Of a stretch of DNA of 17,850 nt, positions 1 through 6,973 are shown one piece after another. This DNA is from an uncultured Flavobacteriales bacterium (GTDB lineage Bacteria > Bacteroidota > Bacteroidia > Flavobacteriales_D > Sanyastnellaceae), in assembly GCA_937967465.1 (NCBI GenBank), contig CALBSW010000129.1, forward strand, positions 1 through 17,850, in the 5' to 3' direction. A model generated the notes under the pieces. That model had not been told where the DNA came from. It ran no database searches and worked only from the letters and a program-made list of their open reading frames with translations. Numbering within the stretch: position 1 is the stretch's first letter; each line of letters starts with the position of its first letter. Made by a program: the position numbers and the translations under genes.

Positions 1-325
1 TGTGGGCCAGCGTCAGTCGGCTGTAGGGGAAGAAGCAGCTGAGGTACCAGGCGAGTTCGGTGCACTGCGGCACGTCGCTCTGGCGGTAGAAGACGGTGCG
101 GTCGGTGTCGAGTCCGCAGGCGAGCCAAGCGGCGGCCACCGCGTAGGTGTTGGCCCGCAGTTCTGCGCCGTCCTTGATTTGGGTCAGGCTGTGCAGGTCC
201 GCAATGAAGAGGAAGGACTCGTGTTGGCCATCCTGCGCCAACTCGATGGCGGGACGAATGGCACCGAGCACGTTGCCGAGGTGGGGCGTGCCTGTGCTTT
301 GGATGCCGGTCAGGATGCGGGCCAT
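1..325 (-). CDS. trpS: Tryptophan--tRNA ligase, N-terminal part (runs off the window)
   Basis: This is the first 108 codons of tryptophanyl-tRNA synthetase, which charges tRNA-Trp with tryptophan in the cytosol. The reading frame starts at the ATG at 325-323 and is still open at position 1. Its N-terminus, MARILTGIQSTGTPHLGN, carries the class I synthetase nucleotide-binding signature (PHLGN, residues 14-18, the HIGH-motif equivalent) in the form usual for TrpRS, followed by FLFIADLHSLTQIKD. The rest of the Rossmann fold, the KMSKS loop and the anticodon-binding region lie outside the window. It sits 32 bases after the bacilliredoxin stop codon on the same strand, with no promoter box visible in that gap. 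It is therefore probably the third gene of an aspS-brx-trpS transcript. The identification is firm; intactness cannot be judged. Confidence 0.95.
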   Translation of the reverse strand, partial: MARILTGIQSTGTPHLGNVLGAIRPAIELAQDGQHESFLFIADLHSLTQIKDGAELRANTYAVAAAWLACGLDTDRTVFYRQSDVPQCTELAWYLSCFFPYSRLTLAH

Positions 326-357
326 GGTCGTCTTCGGGTGCGGTCTTCAGCGGCCGA

Positions 358-768
358 TCAGCAGAACTCGTCGTAGGCCGCCTTCAGGTGGGTGGCGATC
401 ATCTCGGCGGTGCGGCCTTCGATGTGGTGGCGCTCCACCATGTGGACCAGCTTGCCGTCTTTGAAGAGGGCCACAGAGGGGCTGCTCGGCGGATAGGGCA
501 GGGTGTGCTTGCGGACGCGCTCGACCGCCTCGACATCGAAGCCAGCAAAGGCCGTGTACTTGCGGGCGGGCAGCTTGGCGTGATCCAAGGAAGCTTTGAC
601 GCCGGGGCGCATGGAGCCGGCGGCACAGCCGCAGACGCTGTTGAGCACCACGATGGCCGTTCCGTCCTCAGCGAGGGCGGCATCGACGGCGGGGGCATCC
701 AAAAGTTCGGTGAAGCCGGCGTCGACGAGGTCGGCTTTCATGGGGTTGACAATCTCAGCGGGGTACAT
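358..768 (-). CDS. BrxA/BrxB-family bacilliredoxin (DUF1094/YphP-YqiW family)
   Basis: The 136-residue product has the thioredoxin-like fold of the bacilliredoxins, which in Bacillota remove bacillithiol from S-bacillithiolated proteins. The diagnostic CGC active site is at residues 46-48 within VLNSVCGCAAGSMRPG. The surrounding order (N-terminal MYP, then SPSVALFKDGKLVHMVERHHIEGR, then a C-terminal AYDEFC) and the length fit the family. The start at 768 is supported by MYP being the usual family N-terminus. A TAACTTTG box lies only 4 bases upstream of the ATG, overlapping the aspS stop region, so the gene may have its own promoter as well as read-through from aspS, 9 bases upstream. The biochemical role is known for Bacillus; its use here assumes that the organism makes bacillithiol or a relative, which the window does not show. 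Confidence 0.92.
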   Translation of the reverse strand: MYPAEIVNPMKADLVDAGFTELLDAPAVDAALAEDGTAIVVLNSVCGCAAGSMRPGVKASLDHAKLPARKYTAFAGFDVEAVERVRKHTLPYPPSSPSVALFKDGKLVHMVERHHIEGRTAEMIATHLKAAYDEFC

Positions 769-772
769 GGTG

Positions 773-780
773 CAAAGTTA
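773..780 (-). promoter_or_regulatory. Bacteroidota-type -7 box (TAACTTTG) before the bacilliredoxin gene
   Basis: On the minus strand the sequence reads TAACTTTG-CACC-ATG, an exact TAnnTTTG match ending 4 bases before the bacilliredoxin start codon. It overlaps the TAA stop of aspS. A TTG lies about 24 bases further upstream (807-805), slightly far for a -33 element. If the box is used, the transcript would have almost no 5' leader. Confidence 0.45.
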
Positions 781-2535
781 TTCCTTGTCGGAAGCGGTGG
801 ACGCCAAGAAAAGTTCGTCGTACTGCTCCTGGTGAATGGCGCTCGGGGCGTCGATCATGACGTCGCGGCCTTGGTTGTTCTTGGGGAAGGCGATGAAGTC
901 GCGGATGGTGTTCACGCCGCCGAGCAGGGAGCACAGGCGGTCAAATCCGAGGGCCAATCCGCCGTGGGGCGGGGCGCCGTAGCGGAAGGCATTCATCAGG
1001 AACCCGAACTGGGCTTCGGCCTCCTCCGGCGTGAAGCCGAGCAGGTCGAACATGCGGGCCTGGATGGCCTTGTCGTGGATTCGGATGGAGCCACCGCCGA
1101 TTTCGACACCGTTGATGACCATGTCGTAGGCGTTGGCCCGCACGGCTCCCGGGTCGGAGTCGATGAGGTCCATGTGCTCCGGCTTGGGCGAGGTGAACGG
1201 GTGGTGCATCGCGTGGTAGCGCTCGGTCTCTTCGTCCCATTCGAGGAGCGGGAAGTCGACCACCCACAGTGGCTTGAAGTCGAACGGATCGCGCAGGCCC
1301 AGCTCGGAGCCCATGTGCAGGCGGAGCTCGGCGAGCTGCTTGCGGGTGGTGTCGAGGCCGCCGCAGAGGACGAGCATGAGGTCGCCGGGCTGGGCGCCGG
1401 TGTGGCTGGCCCACTTGGCGAGGGCGTCCTGGTCGTAGAACTTGTCGACGCTGGACTTGAAGCTGCCGTCGGCGTTGACCTTGCAGTACACGAGGCCGCG
1501 GGCCCCGATTTGCGGGCGCTTGACCCAGTCGGTCAGGCCGTCGAGTTGCTTGCGGGTGTATTCCGCAGCGCCGGGCACCACGATGCCGAGTACGGCTTCA
1601 GCGCTGTCGAACACATTGAACCCAACGCCTTGCGTCACTGGGGCCATGTCCTGGAACTCCATGCCGAATCGGAGGTCGGGCTTGTCGATGCCGTACTTCT
1701 CCATGGCCTCGTCGTAGGTCATGCGGGGGAAGTCGCCGATCTCCCGGTCGAGCACCGTCTGGAAAAGGTGGCGAACGAGGCCCTCGAACGTGTTGAGGAT
1801 GTCCTCCTGCTCGACGAAGCTCATTTCGCAGTCCACCTGGGTGAACTCGGGCTGGCGGTCGGCGCGCAGGTCCTCGTCGCGGAAGCACTTGACGATCTGG
1901 TAGTACTTGTCGAATCCGCTCACCATCAGCAGCTGCTTGAAGGTCTGCGGGCTCTGCGGCAGGGCGTAGAACTGGCCCGGGTTCATCCGGCTGGGCACCA
2001 CGAAATCGCGGGCACCCTCCGGGGTGGACTTGATGAGGACGGGCGTCTCGACATCGATGAAGTCGATGCTGTCGAGGTACTTCCGGGTCTCGATGTTGAT
2101 GCGGTGGCGCAGGAACAGGTTGCGCTGGACCGGACCGCGGCGCAGGTCGAGGTAGCGGTATTGCATCCGCAGGTCGTCGCCGCCATCGGTGTCGTCCTCG
2201 ATGGTGAACGGCGGCGTATCGGCCGCGTTGAGGATGGTCAATTCGGTGACGTCGATCTCGATTTCGCCGGTCGGGATCTGGAGGTTCTTGGACTCGCGCT
2301 CGCGGACATCGCCCACGACCTTGACCACGAATTCGCGGCCCAGTTTGCGCGCCTGGCCACAGAGGTCGGCGTTGGAGTCCATGTTGAAGGCGAGCTGCGT
2401 GATGCCGTAGCGGTCGCGCAGGTCGACGAAGGTGAGGCCGCCCAGATCGCGGGCGCGTTGGACCCAGCCGCTCAGGGTGACGGTCTGTCCGATGTGGTCG
2501 GGGCGGAGTTCGCCGCAGGTATGGGATCGGTGCAT
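778..2535 (-). CDS. aspS: Aspartate--tRNA ligase (AspRS, bacterial type)
   Basis: The product is 585 residues, the normal size for bacterial AspRS, which charges tRNA-Asp (and in organisms lacking AsnRS also tRNA-Asn). An N-terminal OB-fold anticodon-binding domain covers about residues 1-105 ([20 protein letters not shown]). The class II catalytic core follows, with motif 2 as [16 protein letters not shown] (218-233) and motif 3 as GLALGFDRL (526-534). The bacterial GAD-type insertion lies between them, at roughly 290-420. The start at 2535 was chosen because [10 protein letters not shown] is the usual family beginning; the frame is open further upstream but encodes nothing conserved there. 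The bacilliredoxin start is 9 bases beyond the stop codon, so the two are probably co-transcribed. A TACCTTTG box lies 39 bases before the start. Whether the enzyme is discriminating cannot be decided from this window. Confidence 0.97.
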   Translation of the reverse strand: MHRSHTCGELRPDHIGQTVTLSGWVQRARDLGGLTFVDLRDRYGITQLAFNMDSNADLCGQARKLGREFVVKVVGDVRERESKNLQIPTGEIEIDVTELTILNAADTPPFTIEDDTDGGDDLRMQYRYLDLRRGPVQRNLFLRHRINIETRKYLDSIDFIDVETPVLIKSTPEGARDFVVPSRMNPGQFYALPQSPQTFKQLLMVSGFDKYYQIVKCFRDEDLRADRQPEFTQVDCEMSFVEQEDILNTFEGLVRHLFQTVLDREIGDFPRMTYDEAMEKYGIDKPDLRFGMEFQDMAPVTQGVGFNVFDSAEAVLGIVVPGAAEYTRKQLDGLTDWVKRPQIGARGLVYCKVNADGSFKSSVDKFYDQDALAKWASHTGAQPGDLMLVLCGGLDTTRKQLAELRLHMGSELGLRDPFDFKPLWVVDFPLLEWDEETERYHAMHHPFTSPKPEHMDLIDSDPGAVRANAYDMVINGVEIGGGSIRIHDKAIQARMFDLLGFTPEEAEAQFGFLMNAFRYGAPPHGGLALGFDRLCSLLGGVNTIRDFIAFPKNNQGRDVMIDAPSAIHQEQYDELFLASTASDKE

Positions 2536-2574
2536 GTCGAAGTAGGGGCGGCCGGTGGAGCCGGATCCGCGCGG

Positions 2575-2582
2575 CAAAGGTA
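2575..2582 (-). promoter_or_regulatory. Candidate -7 box (TACCTTTG) for aspS
   Basis: The minus strand carries TACCTTTG, an exact match to the Bacteroidota TAnnTTTG consensus, in the 129-base gap between the divergent aspS and carboxylase genes. It would give a leader of about 30-40 bases. I saw no good TTG -33 element at the usual distance, so the call rests on the -7 box and its position. Confidence 0.45.
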
Positions 2583-2652
2583 CGGTGCGTCGGGTCCGGC
2601 TGCCCTCCGTTTGCCATTGGCTCTTCACAACCCATTCTTGCCTCCTTCGCTG

Positions 2653-2660
2653 TAGTTTCG
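2653..2660 (+). promoter_or_regulatory. Candidate -7 box (TAGTTTCG) for the carboxylase gene
   Basis: TAGTTTCG-GGAC-ATG places a near-consensus TAnnTTTG box 4 bases before the carboxylase start codon. A TTG lies at 2638-2640, closer than the usual -33 spacing. It matches the leaderless-looking arrangement seen before the bacilliredoxin and mfd genes. Confidence 0.35.
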
Positions 2661-2664
2661 GGAC

Positions 2665-4218
2665 ATGGGAGAAACCAACGAGACCCCCCTCGAGCGCCTC
2701 GAGTCCAAGAAGGCCCAAGCCCGCATGGGCGGTGGCGAGAAGCGGATGGAGGCCCAGCACGCCAAGGGCAAGTTGACGGCACGTGAGCGCATCGACCTCT
2801 TGCTTGACCCCGGCAGTTTTGAGGAAATGGGCATGTTGGTCACGCACCGGTCCACCCTGTTTGGCCTCGACAAGCAGCATTATCTCGGCGACGGCGTCGT
2901 GACGGGGTACGGCACGGTCAACGGCCGCTTGGTCTATGTCTTCAGCCAGGACTTTACTGTGCTCGGCGGCTCTTTGGCGGAGGCGCATGCGGAAAAAATC
3001 TGCCGCGTCATGGAGTTGGCCCTGGACAATGGAGCGCCGGTGATCGGCCTCAACGACAGCGGGGGTGCCCGCATCCAGGAGGGTGTGGTGTCCCTCGGCG
3101 GATACGCTGACATCTTCCACCGCAACGTGCAAGCCAGTGGCGTGGTGCCGCAGATCAGCGCCATCCTCGGACCGTGCGCCGGGGGCGCCGTGTACAGCCC
3201 GGCCCTGACCGACTTCATCCTGATGACGGAAGGCACGAGCTACATGTTCGTGACCGGGCCGAATGTGGTCAAGACGGTCACCCACGAGGAGGTGACGGCG
3301 GAGGATTTGGGCGGTGCCCGAACCCATGCGTCCAAGAGCGGGGTTGCGCACTTGACGGCCCCGCATGAGGTGGCCGCCATCGACCAGATCAAGGAATTGC
3401 TCGGTTTCCTTCCGCAGAATTGCGAGGAAAAGCCGGTGCGCCTGCCGTATTCCGGAGGCGACGAGTCTCGGCCCAAGTTGGATGGGGTCATTCCGGAGAA
3501 TGCCCAACAGCCCTATGACATGCGCGAGGTGATTCGCGAGCTCGTGGACGGGGGCGAGTTCCTCGAGACCCAGCCGGATTTCGCCTCCAACATCGTGGTC
3601 GGTTTTGCGCGACTGGCGGGGCGCTCCATCGGCGTGGTGGCCAACCAGCCGGCCGTTCTGGCGGGCGTCTTGGACAACGATGCCTCCACCAAGGCCGCCC
3701 GATTCGTGCGCACCTGCGATGCGTTCAACGTGCCCTTGCTGGTGCTTGAAGACGTGCCCGGTTTCCTCCCCGGCACGGACCAGGAGTGGAACGGGATCAT
3801 CACGAACGGCGCCAAGCTGTTGTACGCTTTCAGCGAAGCCACTGTGCCGCGCATCACCGTCATCACCCGCAAGGCATACGGTGGCGCGTACGATGTGATG
3901 AACTCCAAGCACATCGGGGCCGACCTCAATTTCGCTTGGCCGACTGCGGAAATCGCCGTGATGGGGGCCAAGGGGGCTGCCGAAATCATTTTCAGAAAGG
4001 AGATTGCTGCAGCCGATGACCCGGCTGCCAAGCTGGCCGAAAAGGAGGCTGAATACGCCGATCTGTTCGCCCACCCCTACCGCGCTGCGGCCCGGGGGTA
4101 TGTCGACGAAGTCATCGTGCCCTCCAACACCCGAAAGCGGCTCATCCGCGGCTTCGACATGCTGGAAAACAAGTCGGTTCGCCGCCCGCGCCGCAAGCAC
4201 GGGAACCTGCCCCTCTGA
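2665..4218 (+). CDS. pccB: Acyl-CoA carboxylase beta (carboxyltransferase) subunit, probably propionyl-CoA carboxylase
   Basis: This 517-residue protein is the carboxyltransferase half of a biotin-dependent acyl-CoA carboxylase. It moves carboxyl groups from carboxybiotin to an acyl-CoA, typically propionyl-CoA to methylmalonyl-CoA. Visible signatures are [20 protein letters not shown] near the N-terminus (22-41), the first crotonase-like oxyanion region [10 protein letters not shown] (131-140) with [11 protein letters not shown] (169-179), the second-domain [12 protein letters not shown] (401-412), and the C-terminal KHGNLPL. Asp410 sits where propionyl-CoA carboxylases carry Asp and some acetyl-accepting relatives carry another residue, so I favour propionyl-CoA. 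Methylmalonyl-CoA decarboxylase alpha or transcarboxylase 12S subunits are close alternatives. No biotin carboxylase or biotin-carrier gene is nearby, so its partner must be encoded elsewhere. The start agrees with the family N-terminus. Confidence 0.93.
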   Translation: MGETNETPLERLESKKAQARMGGGEKRMEAQHAKGKLTARERIDLLLDPGSFEEMGMLVTHRSTLFGLDKQHYLGDGVVTGYGTVNGRLVYVFSQDFTVLGGSLAEAHAEKICRVMELALDNGAPVIGLNDSGGARIQEGVVSLGGYADIFHRNVQASGVVPQISAILGPCAGGAVYSPALTDFILMTEGTSYMFVTGPNVVKTVTHEEVTAEDLGGARTHASKSGVAHLTAPHEVAAIDQIKELLGFLPQNCEEKPVRLPYSGGDESRPKLDGVIPENAQQPYDMREVIRELVDGGEFLETQPDFASNIVVGFARLAGRSIGVVANQPAVLAGVLDNDASTKAARFVRTCDAFNVPLLVLEDVPGFLPGTDQEWNGIITNGAKLLYAFSEATVPRITVITRKAYGGAYDVMNSKHIGADLNFAWPTAEIAVMGAKGAAEIIFRKEIAAADDPAAKLAEKEAEYADLFAHPYRAAARGYVDEVIVPSNTRKRLIRGFDMLENKSVRRPRRKHGNLPL

Positions 4219-4250
4219 AACGCACTGTTCCTTCAGGAGGCGGGTTTTTT
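4206..4250 (+). terminator. Possible intrinsic terminator at the end of the carboxylase gene
   Basis: Bases 4206-4219 can pair with 4232-4244, with one bulge, one mismatch and a wobble pair, around a 12-base loop. The stem is followed directly by six T residues (4245-4250). The left arm includes the last codons and stop of the carboxylase gene. The imperfect stem makes this tentative; it would separate that gene from the exported redoxin gene downstream. Confidence 0.4.
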
Positions 4251-4276
4251 GGGAACCTCCCCGTCGAAGTGCGGGT

Positions 4277-4284
4277 TAAATTCG
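4277..4284 (+). promoter_or_regulatory. Weak -7-like box (TAAATTCG) before the exported redoxin gene
   Basis: TAAATTCG lies 17 bases before the ATG at 4302. A TTG sits at the end of the T-tract at 4249-4251, about 25 bases upstream of the box. It matches TAnnTTTG at all but one fixed position. It is weak evidence alone, but placed as expected after a candidate terminator. Confidence 0.25.
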
Positions 4285-4301
4285 TCCACAAACCCAACAA
4301 C

Positions 4302-4937
4302 ATGTTCCGTTCTCTGACCCTCGCCGCCCTTGCTTGCGGCTTCCTGCTGACCGCGTCAGCCCAGTCGACCGAATTCAATGAGCTCGCCATTGGTGACAAG
4401 GCCCCGTTGACCGATTTCAACATGACCAACATCGATGGTCAGGAATGGAGTCTCGTCGACATCGCCGGAGAGGACGGCACCCTCGTCATCTTCACGTGCA
4501 ACACCTGTCCTTTCGTGGTCGGCCGTGAAGGCAAGAGCGAAGGTTGGGAGGGCCGTTACAACGATGTGATCGGATTCGCCCGCGAGCGTGGCATTGGTTC
4601 GGTGTTGGTCAACTCCAACGAAGCCAAGCGCAAAGGAGATGACAGCCTTGCCGAGATGAAGCAGCACGCCCGGGAGGCCGGCTACATCGCACCGTACGTC
4701 GTGGACGAGGGCCACAAACTGGCCGATGCTTTCGGCGCCCGCACCACGCCTCATGTGTACTTGTTCGACGGCAATTTTCGCCTGGTGTACCGCGGCTCCA
4801 TTGACGACAGTGTGAATTCCGCCGAGGAGGTGGAAGAGACCTATCTCGAGGACGCCATCGAAAAGATGAAGGCCGGCAAGAAGGCGAAGCCCGCGATCAC
4901 CAAGGCCATCGGCTGCTCCATCAAGCGGGTGAGCTGA
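4302..4937 (+). CDS. Exported thioredoxin-fold (redoxin/AhpC-TSA-like) protein
   Basis: The 211-residue product starts with a signal peptide (MFRSLTLAALACGFLLTASA, cleavage likely after residue 20), so it should act in the periplasm or cell envelope. The mature part is a thioredoxin fold of the redoxin/AhpC-TSA superfamily. A CNTC active site is at residues 66-69 (FTCNTCPF) and the cis-proline region is ARTTPHVYLFDG, with P150. A third cysteine, C205, lies in a C-terminal IGCSIK motif; related Bacteroidota proteins often show the same GCSIK ending, usually with CNHC instead of CNTC. The start at 4302 was preferred over an in-frame start at 4269 because it leaves a clean signal peptide. The substrate is unknown; a disulfide reductase or thiol peroxidase role is an inference. 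It ends 20 bases before a strong two-way terminator. Confidence 0.85.
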   Translation: MFRSLTLAALACGFLLTASAQSTEFNELAIGDKAPLTDFNMTNIDGQEWSLVDIAGEDGTLVIFTCNTCPFVVGREGKSEGWEGRYNDVIGFARERGIGSVLVNSNEAKRKGDDSLAEMKQHAREAGYIAPYVVDEGHKLADAFGARTTPHVYLFDGNFRLVYRGSIDDSVNSAEEVEETYLEDAIEKMKAGKKAKPAITKAIGCSIKRVS

Positions 4938-4956
4938 ATTGCAGGTTGCACTGCAC

Positions 4957-4990
4957 GAAAAAGCCGCTCCATTCGGGGCGGCTTTTTTCG
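4957..4990. terminator. Bidirectional intrinsic terminator between convergent genes
   Basis: A near-perfect hairpin pairs GAAAAAGCCGCTCC (4957-4970) with GGGGCGGCTTTTTTCG (4975-4990) around a short loop. It ends in a T-tract on the plus strand and, through the matching A-tract, on the minus strand too. It sits between the convergent stop codons of the redoxin gene (4937) and queA (5010), so it can end both transcripts. Confidence 0.88.
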
Positions 4991-5009
4991 TTTCGGACGG
5001 GAGTGGGAA

Positions 5010-6074
5010 TCAGATGACCAGCAGCGCGTCGCCATAAGCGTGCATGCGGTACTTCTCCTTGATGGCCGTCTGGTAGGCCTCCATGATGAGGTCGTATCCA
5101 CCGAAGGCCGCAGTCAGCATGAGCAGCGTGGACTGCGGGGTGTGGAAGTTGGTGATGAGGGCGTCCGCCAACTTGAACTTGTACGGCGGGAAGATGAAAC
5201 GGGAAGTCCAGCCGTCGTGGGTCTTGAGCTGGCGCATGGTGCTGTGCGTGCTTTCCATGGCGCGCACCACGGAGGTGCCCACGGCCACCACCTTGCCGCC
5301 GCGGTTGATGCTGCGGTTGACGGTGTCCACGCAATCCTGCGGGATGATGAGCTGCTCGCTGTCCACCTTGTGCTTCGTCAGGTCCTCCACTTCGACTTCG
5401 CGGAAGGTGCCCAGACCGATGTGCAGGGTCAGGAACGCAGTGTCGATGCCCTTGATTTCGAAGCGCTTCATGAGCTGCTTGCTCATGTGCAGGCCAGCGG
5501 TCGGCACGGCCACAGCGCCTTCCTTCTTGGCGTAGATGGTCTGGAAGCGCTCGGCGTCTTCCGGTTCCACTTCGCGCTCGATGTAGTTGGGGAGCGGTGT
5601 TTGACCCAGGGAGAAGACCTTCTGGCGGAACTCCTCATTGGTTCCGTCAAAGAGGAAACGGAGGGTGCGGCCGCGGCTGGTCGTGTTGTCGATGACCTCG
5701 GCGACCAGGTCTTCGTTCTCTCCGAAGTAGAGCTTGTTGCCGATGCGGATTTTCCGCGCAGGGTCCACCAACACGTCCCAGAGGAGGGAGTCGGCGTTGA
5801 GTTCGCGGAGCAAGAACACTTCGATGACCGCGCCCGTCTTCTCCTTGCTGCCGTACATCCGGGCGGGGAAGACCTTGGTGTCGTTCATCACCATCACGTC
5901 GCCTTCATCGAAGTAGTCGATGACGTCGCGGAAGTGCTTGTGCTCGATCTCACCGGTGTCCTTGTGGACGACCATCATGCGGCTGTCATCCCGGTTGTCG
6001 AGCGGGTATTGGGCCACGAGGTCCTTGGGGACATCGAACTTGAATTGGCTGAGTTTCATCCGCTCTACGCTCAT
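5010..6074 (-). CDS. queA: S-adenosylmethionine:tRNA ribosyltransferase-isomerase
   Basis: QueA transfers and isomerises the ribosyl part of S-adenosylmethionine onto preQ1 in the tRNA wobble position to make epoxyqueuosine. The 354-residue product has the usual family length. Signatures seen are [18 protein letters not shown] near the N-terminus, [10 protein letters not shown] (63-72), PTAGLHM (191-197), LHIGLGTF (217-224), [15 protein letters not shown] (306-320) and the terminal YGDALLVI. The ATG at 6074 gives an N-terminus of [11 protein letters not shown]; an ATG at 6059 (MKLSQF) is an equally plausible start. It lies 85 bases after truB on the same strand, a pairing I recall as common in Bacteroidota. 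A TAACTTCG box between them suggests that it can also be transcribed alone. It ends at the bidirectional terminator. Confidence 0.96.
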   Translation of the reverse strand: MSVERMKLSQFKFDVPKDLVAQYPLDNRDDSRMMVVHKDTGEIEHKHFRDVIDYFDEGDVMVMNDTKVFPARMYGSKEKTGAVIEVFLLRELNADSLLWDVLVDPARKIRIGNKLYFGENEDLVAEVIDNTTSRGRTLRFLFDGTNEEFRQKVFSLGQTPLPNYIEREVEPEDAERFQTIYAKKEGAVAVPTAGLHMSKQLMKRFEIKGIDTAFLTLHIGLGTFREVEVEDLTKHKVDSEQLIIPQDCVDTVNRSINRGGKVVAVGTSVVRAMESTHSTMRQLKTHDGWTSRFIFPPYKFKLADALITNFHTPQSTLLMLTAAFGGYDLIMEAYQTAIKEKYRMHAYGDALLVI

Positions 6075-6098
6075 GATCGAAGGGGGTTTGAGGGCGGG

Positions 6099-6106
6099 CG
6101 AAGTTA
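6099..6106 (-). promoter_or_regulatory. Candidate -7 box (TAACTTCG) for queA
   Basis: TAACTTCG on the minus strand lies 24 bases before the queA start, in the truB-queA gap. One base differs from TAnnTTTG. Just upstream is a GC-rich palindrome (CCCCGGCGGGG on this strand), which may weaken read-through from truB. Confidence 0.35.
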
Positions 6107-6159
6107 GGCAAAGCCCCGCCGGGGTTCAAGGGGGCGCGGTTGGGGCCCTCCTTGCAGGG

Positions 6160-6903
6160 TCATTCTGTCTTGGGCGCCGGATCGGGCAGTTGCTGAATTC
6201 GGGCGAGAAACGCGTCCAGGCTCAGGCAGTCTTCCAGCTTGAAATCCCCGCTGGCCGTGCGCCGCAGGGCGGACAAGTGGGCGCCAACACCGGTGGCTTT
6301 TCCCGCATCTCGGGCCAAGGCGCGGATGTACGTTCCCTTGGAGCAGAGGATGTCGAAGCCCATCACGGGGTTGGTCCAATCGGTGATGTCGAAGCGGTGC
6401 ACCGTGACGTCTGCGGTGCGCAGGGCGATGTCCTTGCCTTTGCGCGCGGCGATGTAGGCCTTCTGGCCGTTGACCTTCTTGGCGCTGAAGCGGGGGGGCA
6501 CCTGTTGCAGCGGACCCGTCAGTGAATCCACGGTGGTTCGCAAGGTGTCGAGGTCCAATCCAGCGGGGTCTCCAGACGGTTGGGGCTCGGTTTCCAGATC
6601 GTGGCTGTCGGTGGTGGAACCGAAGGTGATGTGGCCGTCGTAGGCCTTGTCCTCTGACGTGAGTTCGTTGATGCGCTTGGTCATTCGACCCGTGCAGACC
6701 ACCAGGACGCCGGTGGCGAGGGGGTCGAGGGTGCCGGCATGGCCGACCTTGATCTTGCGGAATCCGCCGCCCTTGCGGATGGCGTAGCGCACCTTGTTGA
6801 CCACGTCAAACGATGTCCATTCGCGGGGCTTGTCGATCAGCAAGACCTGCCCTTCCTGAAAGTCTTCCCACGTCTGAAAGGTGTGTACGGGCCATCCGTT
6901 CAT
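6160..6903 (-). CDS. truB: tRNA pseudouridine(55) synthase
   Basis: TruB isomerises U55 in the T-arm of tRNAs to pseudouridine. The 247-residue product has the motif HAGTLDPLATGVL (55-67), whose Asp60 is the catalytic residue. It also has VPPRFSAKKVNGQKAY (135-150), CSKGTYIRALARD (187-199) and LRRTASGDF (213-221). It begins with EGQVLLIDKPREWTSFDVV, typical for Bacteroidota members, and lacks a C-terminal PUA domain, which fits its short length. The start at 6903 is the first ATG before that conserved block. It is divergent from mfd (70-base gap) and upstream of queA on the same strand. I did not find a convincing promoter box; the last bases before the start (CCTTCGCTCC) resemble the downstream half of one. 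Confidence 0.96.
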   Translation of the reverse strand: MNGWPVHTFQTWEDFQEGQVLLIDKPREWTSFDVVNKVRYAIRKGGGFRKIKVGHAGTLDPLATGVLVVCTGRMTKRINELTSEDKAYDGHITFGSTTDSHDLETEPQPSGDPAGLDLDTLRTTVDSLTGPLQQVPPRFSAKKVNGQKAYIAARKGKDIALRTADVTVHRFDITDWTNPVMGFDILCSKGTYIRALARDAGKATGVGAHLSALRRTASGDFKLEDCLSLDAFLARIQQLPDPAPKTE

Positions 6904-6958
6904 GGAGCGAAGGTCGCCCAGGGCGTTCGGATGGCGAACCCGAGGGGGTTGGGGCGGT

Positions 6959-6966
6959 TATCTTCG
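6959..6966 (+). promoter_or_regulatory. Candidate -7 box (TATCTTCG) for mfd
   Basis: TATCTTCG lies 7 bases upstream of the mfd ATG at 6974, close to TAnnTTTG with C for T at one position. Transcription starting from it would leave a leader of only a few bases. No good -33 TTG is seen at standard spacing. Confidence 0.4.
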
Positions 6967-6973
6967 CGCGCCC

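Noticed and set aside
388..2655. A 755-codon open frame on the plus strand across the bacilliredoxin and aspS genes
   Set aside because: It is antisense to two clearly conserved genes, has low-complexity Val/Gly/Glu-rich composition and matches no family; long antisense frames are expected in GC-rich DNA.
2536..4200. Minus-strand extension of the aspS frame through the whole carboxylase gene, giving 1140 codons
   Set aside because: The added part is antisense to the carboxylase gene, and AspRS homology begins only at 2535; the frame is open by chance.
6110..6126. GC-rich palindrome between truB and queA as an intrinsic terminator
   Set aside because: The stem is only about 4 bp with a 3-base loop and is followed by CTTTG rather than a T-tract, so it is too weak to call.
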